Of a DNA stretch of 15,236 nt, positions 1-7,870 are shown piece after piece. The position numbers and the translations under genes were made by a program. The stretch is from JANNHP01 sp031404455. GTDB taxonomy: Bacteria > Planctomycetota > JAJSAM01 > JAJVHW01. Where the stretch lies: positions 1-15,236 of the forward strand of contig JANNHP010000027.1 in the NCBI GenBank assembly GCA_031404455.1, read 5' to 3'. The notes under the pieces were generated by a model, which was not told the DNA's origin, ran no database searches, and was given only the letters and a program-made list of their open reading frames with translations. How positions within the stretch are numbered: position 1 is the first letter of the stretch; each line of letters opens with the position of its first letter.

Positions 1-1311
1 GACGAGCGCGTCGCGTGCGCCCGCTCCGACGAAGAACGGATTCGTCCCGTCCTCCCGCGCCGCGCCGAGTCCGACCGACGTCCACCCGCCGCCGTGGACG
101 AAGACGAACGCATCGCCCGGCGCCGCGGCCTCCAGACGGAACGCGCCGTCCGCGCCGCTCATCGCGTTCGCGGCGGGGTCGAGGCGGCGACGGCCGATCG
201 CGCGGACGACCGCGCCCTCGACGGCGCGTCCGTCCGCCGCCGCCGTGACGACGCGGCCGCCGATCGCCGCGAGGCGCGCGAGTTCCACGACGATCTCGTC
301 CTCGCCGCCGTGATCCCACACGTGCTCCGTCGCGAAGCCGTCGGCTTCGAAGAACGCGCGTCCGTGCGCGAGTCCCGGAAGCTCGAAGCGTCCGTCCGCG
401 CCCGACACGGCCTGCGTCCCGACGGTGCGTCCCTCGCCGCCCGTCCACGCGATCCACGAGACCCGCGCGCCCGGAACCGGCGCCTTCGTCTCCGCGTCGC
501 GGACGAGACCGCGGCGGCGCGTCACCCCCTCGCCGAAGCGGACGACGAGGAGTTCGTCGCGCGGGAGCCTCACCGGCCCGACCGACACGACCTCCACGCC
601 TGCGGCGACGACCACGTTCACCCGCGCCGCAGAGATGCCCGCGAAGACGAACGTCCCGTCCGGCGCGGCGTCGCTCCACGCGAGACGCGGGAACTCGTCG
701 GGCGCGAAGCCGCGGTCGGTCACGACCTGCACGGCGACGCGCGCCGCGTGCGGCGCACCGTGCGCGCTCTCGGCGCGTCCGCGGAGCACGAAGCCCCGCG
801 CCGGGAGGCGGATCGCGACGTGAGCCTCGCCGCGCGCCGCGAGCGTGACGCTCGCGGACGCAGCGCGGCCGTCCGCCGTCCGCGCGGCGACGCGCCAGTG
901 TCCCGGTGCGAGCGGACCGCTGCGGAACCGCCCCGCCGCGTCGGTCGTCCCCCGCCACGCCGGCGCCGGAGCGCGCGCGGCCGCCGAGAACACTTCGAGC
1001 CACGCGGCGGGCCGGGGATTCGGCGGCGGCGGTTCGTCGCCGAGGCGCACGCATTCGACGGCGACCTCCTGCGCGGCGTGGTCCGCATCGAACACGGTGC
1101 CCTCGATCGCCGAGGCGCCGCGCTTCGCCGCGGACGTCGAAGCCGCTGGGTGCGCGTTCGACACCGTCGGCGGCGCGCCGCCCGCGACGGCATGATCGAA
1201 CCCGGCCGCGGGCATCTCCGACGGCTCGCCGACGGGGTCCCGCGCCGTGACGAAGACGAACGCCCCGATCCCCAGGGCGGCCGCGGCGACGAGGAACGCG
1301 CTGCGTCTCAT
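1..1311 (-). CDS. Secreted or membrane-anchored protein with Cna-B/carboxypeptidase-regulatory-like repeats (C-terminus off window)
   Basis: Reading the minus strand from the ATG at 1311 gives 437 codons without a stop to the left edge, so the 3' end is missing. Residues 2-22 are two arginines followed by a hydrophobic stretch (about 5-22), a signal peptide or signal anchor. A Pro/Ala/Ser linker follows. At least four beta-sandwich-like units are visible at about 68-147, 173-240, 266-330 and 350-412. Each starts with a strand like IEGTVFDAD, LRGRAES or IGGRVVTA and carries a turn such as TTDAAGRF, SGADGRFELPGL or SGADGAFRLEAA. That pattern is typical of carboxypeptidase-regulatory and Cna-B domains, which usually have structural or adhesive roles outside the cytoplasm. 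No enzymatic motif is visible. The strand choice rests on coherent domains; the opposite frames are Arg-rich and featureless. It lies 153 nt downstream of top6A but behind a hairpin and probably has its own promoter. Confidence 0.8.
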   Translation of the reverse strand, partial: MRRSAFLVAAAALGIGAFVFVTARDPVGEPSEMPAAGFDHAVAGGAPPTVSNAHPAASTSAAKRGASAIEGTVFDADHAAQEVAVECVRLGDEPPPPNPRPAAWLEVFSAAARAPAPAWRGTTDAAGRFRSGPLAPGHWRVAARTADGRAASASVTLAARGEAHVAIRLPARGFVLRGRAESAHGAPHAARVAVQVVTDRGFAPDEFPRLAWSDAAPDGTFVFAGISAARVNVVVAAGVEVVSVGPVRLPRDELLVVRFGEGVTRRRGLVRDAETKAPVPGARVSWIAWTGGEGRTVGTQAVSGADGRFELPGLAHGRAFFEADGFATEHVWDHGGEDEIVVELARLAAIGGRVVTAAADGRAVEGAVVRAIGRRRLDPAANAMSGADGAFRLEAAAPGDAFVFVHGGGWTSVGLGAAREDGTNPFFVGAGARDALV

Positions 1312-1323
1312 GCTCCGCGGCAG

Positions 1324-1329
1324 ATCCTA
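1324..1329 (-). promoter_or_regulatory. Candidate -10 element (TAGGAT) for the Cna-B-like gene
   Basis: On the minus strand TAGGAT lies 12 nt before the ATG at 1311, with a weak GGAG directly ahead of the start. It is one of the few A/T-rich spots in the gap and fits the TANNNT pattern of a housekeeping -10 box. No -35 box is recognisable. A start site 6-8 nt downstream would leave a 5' leader of only a few bases. Confidence 0.3.
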
Positions 1330-1341
1330 CCGTCCCTCTGC

Positions 1342-1357
1342 CGCGCCGAAAGGCGCG
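1342..1357. other. Small GC-rich hairpin (6-bp stem, GAAA loop on the plus strand)
   Basis: CGCGCC, GAAA, GGCGCG form a perfect 6-bp stem with a tetraloop in the 1312-1464 gap. On the minus strand, in which both flanking genes are read, the loop is TTTC. It lies upstream of the candidate -10 of the Cna-B-like gene. Its role is unknown and it may be chance at this GC content. Apart from this, the candidate -10 and the hairpin over the top6A stop, I see nothing in the gap. Confidence 0.25.
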
Positions 1358-1440
1358 CCGTGCGACGCTCGCACTGCATGCACCGAAGCCGACGCTCGCG
1401 GCGACGGCGCGCGATCAGACGCGGTCGTCCTCCGCGATAC

Positions 1441-1467
1441 TGAACGCCCGCGCCTCGCGGGCGTTCA
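1441..1467. terminator. Hairpin overlapping the top6A stop codon, probable terminator
   Basis: A perfect 12-bp inverted repeat (TGAACGCCCGCG, 3-nt loop, CGCGGGCGTTCA) includes the TGA of top6A at 1467-1465. No T-tract follows on the minus strand, so it lacks one element of a textbook intrinsic terminator. Its position at the end of the two-gene operon supports transcript-end formation or 3'-end protection. Confidence 0.5.
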
Positions 1468-2604
1468 AGGCAGGAACTTCTTCACGTTCGCCAGCTTCTC
1501 CGGGAGGTAGACGTCGTGGACGTAGTCGAGGCCGTGGGCCGCGAACGCCTGCTGCTCGGCGCGGGTGCCCATGTCGATCAACTGGTTGATCGCGCGTTCC
1601 CACGGCTTGTGCGTGGAGAAGAACGGGTCGTTCTTGATCGCGTCCTTGCCGCGCTTGATGTCGACCTCCTGGAGGGCGTGCGTCGGCAGCTTGTAGTCGA
1701 TGATGTCCTGCGGCGTGACGCCGAGGAACGTGGCTCCCGGCACGCAGAAGAACCGGTTGATGTGCGCCGCGTTGCCCGAGCCGACCTTCAGCGTGCGGTA
1801 GATGTTCGCGAAGCCGTAGGGGTCGCAGTCGGTGAAGGCGTACACGGGGATGCCGACCTGGTCCGAGAGCTTCCTGACGAAGCGGCGGCAGGCGCGCGAC
1901 GGCACGCCCGTCATCGAGATCAGGATGCACTTGTACTTCTTCCAGAACTTGGCGCGGTGCAGGCGGTCGAACGTTCCGCCGGTCTCGATGCACAGGATGA
2001 ACTTCGCGGACGTCTCGAAGCGCAGGTGCTCGACGTCGGTCGGGATCGAGTAGCTCCCCGACCCGAACGCCGTGCAGTCGATGAGGACCTCCGCGCCGGT
2101 CTCGGTGTCCTTGTCGATGACCGTGAGATCGCCCGCGACGGAGCCGCCGTGCTCCTCCGCGATGAACCGGAGCTGCTCGCGCGTGACTCCGCGCGCCGCG
2201 AACATCGCCTCGATGTCGTCGAGCACGGTGTCCGACTCGGGCTGGTCGTCGAAGCGCGCCTCGGCCCAGTTCTTCGAGATGTAGTAAGCCTCTCGTTTCG
2301 TCGAGCGCCGGTCCGTCCGGATCTGCGAGCGGGCGAACTCCATGAGCAGCAGCGTCTGCGCGAAGCTCTTCGCGGTGTTCACCGTGAGCGTGCGCTCGCT
2401 CGTCGCGTCGCCGATCTGGAGGTAGCCGACGTCGGTGTCGTAGCTCACGTTGCCGAGCGAGCGGACGGGGAACGAGAGCGAAGGCTTGTCGCCGCCCTTG
2501 ATGCGGCGGTGGACCTCGCCGGCCATCTCCTCGATCGAGGTGATCGTGACGGCGTCGAGCTCGGCGCGCGACGCGGGCGCCGACCGCTTCTTCGAGGGTT
2601 TCAT
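1465..2604 (-). CDS. top6A: DNA topoisomerase VI subunit A (Spo11-like cleavage subunit)
   Basis: This 379-residue protein matches the usual length of Top6A (about 370-390). The N-terminal winged-helix region holds STKREAYYISK, where the Y107-Y108 pair supplies the tyrosine (probably the second) that attacks DNA and forms the 5'-phosphotyrosyl link. The C-terminal TOPRIM domain shows the metal-binding glutamate E207 in LCIETGGTFDRL and the DxD pair D259/D261 in FTDCDPYG. In the family, Top6A dimerises and, with Top6B, makes ATP-dependent double-strand breaks with 2-nt overhangs to relax or decatenate DNA. The ATG at 2604 overlaps the top6B stop (TGATG), indicating translational coupling. All key residues are present, so it should be active. 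Topo VI is universal in most archaea but sporadic in bacteria, so ancestry by transfer is plausible, although base composition matches its neighbours. Confidence 0.96.
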   Translation of the reverse strand: MKPSKKRSAPASRAELDAVTITSIEEMAGEVHRRIKGGDKPSLSFPVRSLGNVSYDTDVGYLQIGDATSERTLTVNTAKSFAQTLLLMEFARSQIRTDRRSTKREAYYISKNWAEARFDDQPESDTVLDDIEAMFAARGVTREQLRFIAEEHGGSVAGDLTVIDKDTETGAEVLIDCTAFGSGSYSIPTDVEHLRFETSAKFILCIETGGTFDRLHRAKFWKKYKCILISMTGVPSRACRRFVRKLSDQVGIPVYAFTDCDPYGFANIYRTLKVGSGNAAHINRFFCVPGATFLGVTPQDIIDYKLPTHALQEVDIKRGKDAIKNDPFFSTHKPWERAINQLIDMGTRAEQQAFAAHGLDYVHDVYLPEKLANVKKFLP

Positions 2605-4403
2605 CAGACGCTCCGCCGGTTGAGGACCTCGGTCAGCTTCGCCGTGGTGCGGTCGCGCTCCTTGTCGTCGAACTCGAGGATCTTCTGGAGCGCCTCCGAG
2701 ATCTTGGGGATGTACTTCGCGATGTAGTCGCGCTTCTTCAGTTCGTCGGCCACGCGGCGGCTCTTGTTGACGTGCTCCTTCAGCATGCGTCCGAGCTGCA
2801 TCAGCGCGAACCGGAGCTCCTCCTGGATCTCGTCGTAGTGCGCGACGGCCTCCTTCGACTCGCTCGTGAACGGCACCCACACCGAGGCGAGGTGGACGAC
2901 GAGGAGGAGCGGCCCGGTCGGGAGCGAGCCGCGCGGCTGGTCGAGGCCGTACTTCTTCCACGGAACTGCCTGCACCGCCTTCGTGATGACGCAGGCGCCC
3001 TGCTGGTAGAGGAGAGGCACGCGGTTGGCGAAGCGCAGCAGGTTCGCGGGCTGGTCCGCGGGGATGCCGCCGCCGTACGCGAGCGCCACCTCCACCTGGA
3101 ACGGGTTCCCGCGGTAGACCTCGGGCGCGCGCGTGACGGCGCGGATGAAGGCGTCGGGGTACTCGCGCGCGAGCGAATCGATGAGGAGTCCTTCGCCGAT
3201 CGGGCTGATGCAGTCCGTCGGCGGGTTCATGAGCTTCACCTTGCCGAGCGCCACGTGCAGCGCCGCGGCTTCGTCGCGGGCGACGCGGGCGACCCACGTC
3301 TGGCGGTTGAGCCCGGCGAGCGTGCAGATCTCGTCGCTCGCCTTCTTCGACACGCGCGAGAACTCGTTCTCGAGGAAGGCGCCGAGCTGCCGGTTCTGCG
3401 TGGTCTTCAGCATCTGGAGCAGCATGCCGAGCTCCACGCCCTTCGGGTGCGGCATCACCTCGCGCGCCTCGACCGGCAGCGACTTCGTGGCGCGGTCGAA
3501 GCGCATCTCGTTGCCGTCGAGGTCGCGGTAGACGAGCGTGACGTGCGGATTGGCGAGCGCCGTGGCCCGCAGGTACGTGTCGACCGAGCGCTGGCCCTTC
3601 TGGTACTTCGCCTCGAGCTCGATCTCGACGAGCGTCCCGGTGCCCTTGCCCTCCCAGTCCTGCTCGTGGTGCTCGCGGATCTCCGGCTGATTGCGCTGGA
3701 GGTCGAGCGTCACCTCCATGTAGTGGGCCTTCTTCCGCGGATGCGTCTTCGACGTGATCCGGACCGGCTTCCCGGTCGTGAGCTGTCCGTACATGCCCGC
3801 CGCGGAGATGCCGATCCCCTGCTGGCCGCGCTGCTGCTTCAGCCGGTGGAACTTCGACCCGTAGAGGAGCTTGCCGAAGACCTTGCCGATGTTCGCCTCG
3901 ACGATGCCCGGCCCGTTGTCCTCGATGGAGACGATCAGCCGCTCGGGCGGGTCGGTGACCTTCCTGCCCGACGACTTCTTCGCCTTGCGCGCCTCGTCGG
4001 CGGCCGCCGCGTCCTCCTCGTCCTGCGCGATCTCCTCCTGGAAGAGGTTGCGCTGGAAGAGGCCGGCGGGAATCTCGCCGGGCGTCGCGGCCGAAGCCGT
4101 CCGCGTCGGGACGGACTGGCCGGCCGCGGCGGAGACGGCGTCGCCGGAGACGGTCTGCGTGGCGGGCGCGCGGGCCTCTCCGGCGCGGCGGATCTCGACC
4201 CGGATCTCGGGCAGGATGCCCGCCTCCTCGCACGCGTCGAGCGCGTTGTCCACGCCCTCTTTCACCGTCGTGAGGAGCGCGCGCAGCGGTCCGTCGAAGC
4301 CGAGCAGGTGCCGGTTCTTCGAGAAGAACTCCGACACGCTGATGTCGCGCTGTTCGCCGGCCATGTCGTCGGCGGTGCGCAGGCTTCTGGCTTTGGCCAC
4401 CAT
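2604..4403 (-). CDS. top6B: DNA topoisomerase VI subunit B (GHKL ATPase) with a low-complexity insert
   Basis: This is the 599-residue ATPase partner of Top6A. The Bergerat fold is visible: the N box in KEGVDNALDACEE (E49, N53, D56), the G1 box EDNGPGI (161-167), the G2 loop GQQGIGISAAGMYG (193-206) and the GTGTLVEIEL strand (254-263). A helix-two-turn-helix region follows (about 310-400), then the transducer with the family's WKxY element (PWKKYG, 481-486) and a charged C-terminal helix (515-599) that contacts Top6A. Between the N box and G1, residues about 74-152 are an Ala/Thr/Ser-rich then Glu/Lys-rich insert not found in typical Top6B. The start at 4403 follows GGAGG with a 4-nt spacer; an internal Met14 is the only nearby alternative. 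It is the first gene of the top6B-top6A operon. Confidence 0.96.
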   Translation of the reverse strand: MVAKARSLRTADDMAGEQRDISVSEFFSKNRHLLGFDGPLRALLTTVKEGVDNALDACEEAGILPEIRVEIRRAGEARAPATQTVSGDAVSAAAGQSVPTRTASAATPGEIPAGLFQRNLFQEEIAQDEEDAAAADEARKAKKSSGRKVTDPPERLIVSIEDNGPGIVEANIGKVFGKLLYGSKFHRLKQQRGQQGIGISAAGMYGQLTTGKPVRITSKTHPRKKAHYMEVTLDLQRNQPEIREHHEQDWEGKGTGTLVEIELEAKYQKGQRSVDTYLRATALANPHVTLVYRDLDGNEMRFDRATKSLPVEAREVMPHPKGVELGMLLQMLKTTQNRQLGAFLENEFSRVSKKASDEICTLAGLNRQTWVARVARDEAAALHVALGKVKLMNPPTDCISPIGEGLLIDSLAREYPDAFIRAVTRAPEVYRGNPFQVEVALAYGGGIPADQPANLLRFANRVPLLYQQGACVITKAVQAVPWKKYGLDQPRGSLPTGPLLLVVHLASVWVPFTSESKEAVAHYDEIQEELRFALMQLGRMLKEHVNKSRRVADELKKRDYIAKYIPKISEALQKILEFDDKERDRTTAKLTEVLNRRSV

Positions 4404-4407
4404 GGAT

Positions 4408-4412
4408 CCTCC
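4408..4412 (-). promoter_or_regulatory. Shine-Dalgarno site of top6B
   Basis: GGAGG on the minus strand, 4 nt before the ATG at 4403, fixes the start of top6B and excludes the upstream open frame, which runs antisense through the next gene. A TATACG hexamer at 4449-4444 on the same strand is a possible -10 box; no -35 is evident. The 174-bp gap to the divergent gene at 4578 shows nothing else I can support. Confidence 0.6.
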
Positions 4413-4577
4413 GGCGCGCGGCGCCTCGCCACGCAGGTCAGGACGTATAGCAGCACCCGAGGACGCCCCGGATGGAAGACGCGACCGGTGGTGGCCGCAT
4501 CGCAGCCGGGCCCAACCGGTTCGGCCGGGCCTGCACTTCCGGGGAAATCGTGTCGGGTGCGACCGCGGTCTCCGGTC

Positions 4578-7500
4578 ATGAAGGGGATGACCCACTCCGA
4601 CGCGTCCCGGAACGTGCTCGCTCGCAGGCTCGCCCTCACCGCGGCGATCGTCCTCGTCGCCCTGACCGGACGCCCCGTCCGCGCGGCGGCGGTCCTCACC
4701 GTGATGAACGGTTCGGACTCCGTGGCCTCGCCCGCCCCGGGCTCGCTCCGGGCCGTCCTCGCCGCCGCCCAGCCAGGCGACACGGTCCGGTTCGCGCAGA
4801 ACTTCTCGATCACGTTCGACCCGACGACGCCCCACTCGAGCATCGACCTCGGGCGCGCACTCACCGGACTCACCATCGAGGGCCCCGCGGAACTGCGCGG
4901 CGGCGTGCTGATCGTCCGCGGGAACGGAGCCACGATCACCGGGATGCGCTTCGCCGATTTCAAGGTGTTCGCCGGGTCGTCCGCCAACTTCGACGACGGC
5001 GTCCTCACCGACGGCTTCGTCTTGCGCGGCAACACGCTCGTCGGCGACGCGGAGTTCGGCCTCGTGCTCACGCGCAACGCCGTCGTCGAGAACAACACGT
5101 TCGACGTCCGCGCGCCGAAGGGCGACAACGTGGTCAGCGACTTCGCGAGCGAGAACTCCCGCTGGGCCGGGAACACCTGGACCGCGACGTCGACCGGCGG
5201 CTTCCACGAGTCCGAGTGCCGCGGCTTCATCTTCGAAGGCGCGAACAGCGTCGTCGGCGACGCCATCTTCCAGACGCGCTCGGGGCGCATCTCCGGGAAC
5301 ACGGTCACGGGCAACCTGCGCGCCTATCACTCCGACTTCGCGATCGACGGCACGCTGACGATCGAGAAGAACACGTGCGCCACGCTCGGCGCGTCGCGGC
5401 CCGGCGTCGAGGTCTTCGAAAACGTCGTCACCGGCGTCACCTCCGGGTCGGGCAAGCCGAAGCCCTTCCCCATCACGGTGACGAGTCCGACCGGCGCGGT
5501 GAAGCCGGGCGCGGTCCGCGAGAAGCGGGCGTCGCCCTTCTCCGTGACGATGGCGCAGGTGACGGGCGACACGGGGTTCGTCCGCGTGCGCGGGAACAAG
5601 GTCACCGCCACCGACGGCTGGCTCGTGGGCGCGATGATCGGCGCGACGGCGCTCGCGACGGAGTGTCTCGTCGAGGCGAACGAGATCGAGGGCGGCACCA
5701 ACCGGGGCCTGCAGATCACGACGGCGAAGTCGGCGGTCGTGAAGCTCAACACGGTCACGTCCGGGGGGAAGCTCGGCGCCCTCGCGATCCTCGGAGAGGC
5801 GCCGGACGGACTCACCATCGACGAGAACACGATCGACGGCGGCGCGGGACCGGGCATCGCGATCGCGAAGGGCGCGGGGACGGCGACGCTGACGAAGAAC
5901 ACCGTGAGCGGATGCCGTGCCGCGGCACTCGACGTCACGGGGCGCCGGATCGTCTCCGAGGACGGCACGTACACGGACTGCGGCTCCGGCGTGCTCGTCG
6001 GCAAGAAGACGGGCGCAGTCGTCCGCGGCGGGTCGATCACCGGCAACCGCGGCACCGGGCTCTACGCCGACATCGGGTCGACGGTCGAGATCGTCCGCAC
6101 GTCGTTCTCCGGCAACGGCGGCGCGGGAATCGATCTTGCACCCGGCGGCGTCACGTCGAACTCGAAGCGCAGGAAGGCGAACGGCAACGTCCCCTTCCCC
6201 GACAACCTCACTTACGACGACGCGACCGGCCGCGTGATCGGCAAGGCGGAACCGCTCGCGCGCATCGACGCGTTCGGCGTCGAGACCGGTTCGCGCGCGG
6301 GCAACCCGAAGAACGGCGAAGGCGTCACCTGGCTCGGCGAGACGTTCGCCGGCGCGAACGGCGACTTCGCGTTCCCGCCGACGGGCCGCGTCGCGTGCCC
6401 GCCGTCGAAGAGGATCACGTTCACCGCGACGCGCCTCGTCCCCGGGGCGGTGCCCGCCAACGTCACTTCGGAGTTCTCCGACGACGTCGTCTGCGGCGTG
6501 TCGTCGCCCCTCCTGCTCGTGGACCGGGCCGTGGACGGCACGGCGGGCAACCTCTCCACGAGTTCCGGCGTGCTCGGCGCCCGCTACTCGACGATTTCGG
6601 AAGACGGCCGCTTCGTCGTCTTCACGTCGCGGGCGACGAACCTCGTCCCGGACGACACGAACGGCGTCATCGACGTGTTCGTCCGCGACACGACGCTCGG
6701 GACCACGACCCGGGTGAACCGCACGCCCGCGGGCGGCGAGGTCGTCTACGAGTTCTCGCCGCAACCCGACGCGGGATCCGCGCCGTCGATCAGCGCCGAC
6801 GGCCGGTTCGTCTGCTACACGAGCCGGGCCGAGGGGTCGTTCCGCCCGGGCACGTGGTACTTCAACGATCCGGGCGTGATCCTCTACGACACGCAGACGG
6901 GCACGAACACGATCGTCGCGAGCCCGGAGCAGCTCCCGGACCCCCTCCCGAGCGGCTCGCACTCCTACGGCGGCGTGTACTACGCGTCCATGAGCGGCGA
7001 CGCCAGCGCCGTCATCTTCACGGCGCGCGGCGAGGACTACGTGACGGGCGACGCCGGCGACGACAACGACGCGTTCGTGTGGACGCGCGCGACCGGCGCG
7101 TACGAGCGCGTCAGCGTCCCGACTGGCGGCGGCGACGTGACCAACGGGTGGCAGGAGTCGAACCTGACGACGCCGCGGCTCAGCCACGACGCGCGGTTCG
7201 CGGTGTTCGCCTCCACCGCCGTCCTCTCCGGGACGACGATCCCCTACGCCATGAGGCCCTGGATCCGGGACCGCCAGAGCGGGACGACGGAAGCGGTCTG
7301 CGTCGACTCGGCGGGCGCGATCCGCTCGGGCTACGACCCGTGGTCGAGCGACGACGGACGCTTCGTCGTCTTCTACTCGACCGAGTCGCTCGTCCCCGCC
7401 GACACGAACGCGTTCGCCGACGTGTACCTGCGCGACCGTCAGACGGGCACGACGTCGCTGGTCAGCGCGAAGGCCGACGGCACGGTCTTCTACGGCGACT

Positions 7501-7769
7501 CGCTCGACCCCACGATCTCGGGCGACGGCCGCTTCATCGCGTTCAGGAACTTCGGCGACATCTGGCTCCTCGACCGCGACGACGGGACGAAGGAGATCGT
7601 CTCCGGCAGCCCGACGGTGAGGCCGACCAGCGGCTGTCACCAGCCCCGCATCTCGCGGACGGGCCAGTTCGTCCAGTTCGAGACCGACGCGACGAACCTC
7701 GCCGACCTCGGCGGGCAGTCGTTCGTCCGGCACACGTACCTGCGGGACCTCGCCGCGACCGGCGACTGA
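4578..7769 (+). CDS. Exported right-handed beta-helix / seven-bladed propeller protein
   Basis: The 1063-residue product begins with a signal peptide: Arg11, Arg16 and Arg17, then a hydrophobic core LALTAAIVLVAL, with probable cleavage near residue 36 (PVRA). GSLRAVLAAAQPGDTVRF (55-72) resembles the segment that opens many secreted beta-helix proteins. To about residue 540 there are repeated PbH1/NosD-like turns of the type NTxxG and GNTV (for example VENNTFDV, SGNTVTGN, IDENTIDGG, ITGNRGTGLY). A short beta-sandwich-like segment with TSEFSDDV follows (about 546-640). From residue 669 to the end, seven PD40/TolB-like blades each carry an S-x-DGRF-hydrophobic-F core, such as ISEDGRFVVFTSR and ISGDGRFIAF. 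It is probably extracellular or at the outer surface, binding or acting on polysaccharide, but no catalytic residues can be assigned. The start has a poor ribosome-binding site; Met4 (4587) is an alternative. Confidence 0.88.
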   Translation: MKGMTHSDASRNVLARRLALTAAIVLVALTGRPVRAAAVLTVMNGSDSVASPAPGSLRAVLAAAQPGDTVRFAQNFSITFDPTTPHSSIDLGRALTGLTIEGPAELRGGVLIVRGNGATITGMRFADFKVFAGSSANFDDGVLTDGFVLRGNTLVGDAEFGLVLTRNAVVENNTFDVRAPKGDNVVSDFASENSRWAGNTWTATSTGGFHESECRGFIFEGANSVVGDAIFQTRSGRISGNTVTGNLRAYHSDFAIDGTLTIEKNTCATLGASRPGVEVFENVVTGVTSGSGKPKPFPITVTSPTGAVKPGAVREKRASPFSVTMAQVTGDTGFVRVRGNKVTATDGWLVGAMIGATALATECLVEANEIEGGTNRGLQITTAKSAVVKLNTVTSGGKLGALAILGEAPDGLTIDENTIDGGAGPGIAIAKGAGTATLTKNTVSGCRAAALDVTGRRIVSEDGTYTDCGSGVLVGKKTGAVVRGGSITGNRGTGLYADIGSTVEIVRTSFSGNGGAGIDLAPGGVTSNSKRRKANGNVPFPDNLTYDDATGRVIGKAEPLARIDAFGVETGSRAGNPKNGEGVTWLGETFAGANGDFAFPPTGRVACPPSKRITFTATRLVPGAVPANVTSEFSDDVVCGVSSPLLLVDRAVDGTAGNLSTSSGVLGARYSTISEDGRFVVFTSRATNLVPDDTNGVIDVFVRDTTLGTTTRVNRTPAGGEVVYEFSPQPDAGSAPSISADGRFVCYTSRAEGSFRPGTWYFNDPGVILYDTQTGTNTIVASPEQLPDPLPSGSHSYGGVYYASMSGDASAVIFTARGEDYVTGDAGDDNDAFVWTRATGAYERVSVPTGGGDVTNGWQESNLTTPRLSHDARFAVFASTAVLSGTTIPYAMRPWIRDRQSGTTEAVCVDSAGAIRSGYDPWSSDDGRFVVFYSTESLVPADTNAFADVYLRDRQTGTTSLVSAKADGTVFYGDSLDPTISGDGRFIAFRNFGDIWLLDRDDGTKEIVSGSPTVRPTSGCHQPRISRTGQFVQFETDATNLADLGGQSFVRHTYLRDLAATGD

Positions 7770-7836
7770 CCGCGACGCAGGTCGCGCCCGCGGCGCCCTC
7801 GCCCCGAAGTCGGCTCCGCGCGGCGGGCGGCGCTCG

Positions 7837-7842
7837 TATCCT
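7837..7842 (+). promoter_or_regulatory. Candidate -10 element (TATCCT) for the DUF4920/PepSY pair
   Basis: TATCCT sits 28 nt before the ATG at 7871 in the 101-bp gap after the beta-helix gene. A start about 7 nt downstream would give a leader of roughly 22 nt containing the GGAGG at 7861-7865. No -35 box is clear. I see no obvious terminator for the preceding gene here. Confidence 0.35.
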
Positions 7843-7870
7843 CTGCCGTCCCAAGGACACGGAGGCCCCG

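Noticed and set aside
1375..1382. TGCATGCA palindrome in the gap before the Cna-B-like gene
   Set aside because: Eight bases only, with no partner site or neighbouring regulator; expected by chance.
94..1443. Plus-strand 449-codon open frame at the left end
   Set aside because: Extremely Arg-rich and without domains. The minus strand gives a continuous, domain-bearing protein from the ATG at 1311.
2772..4577. Plus-strand extension of the beta-helix gene by about 600 codons
   Set aside because: This stretch is antisense to top6B, has Arg/Leu/Glu-rich shadow composition, and a clear signal peptide begins only at 4578.
2604..7733. A 1709-codon open frame on the minus strand covering top6B and the region opposite the beta-helix gene
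   Set aside because: Only the last 599 codons (from 4403) resemble a protein. The upstream part is Arg/Asp/Val-rich shadow of the plus-strand beta-helix gene, caused by GC bias at third positions.
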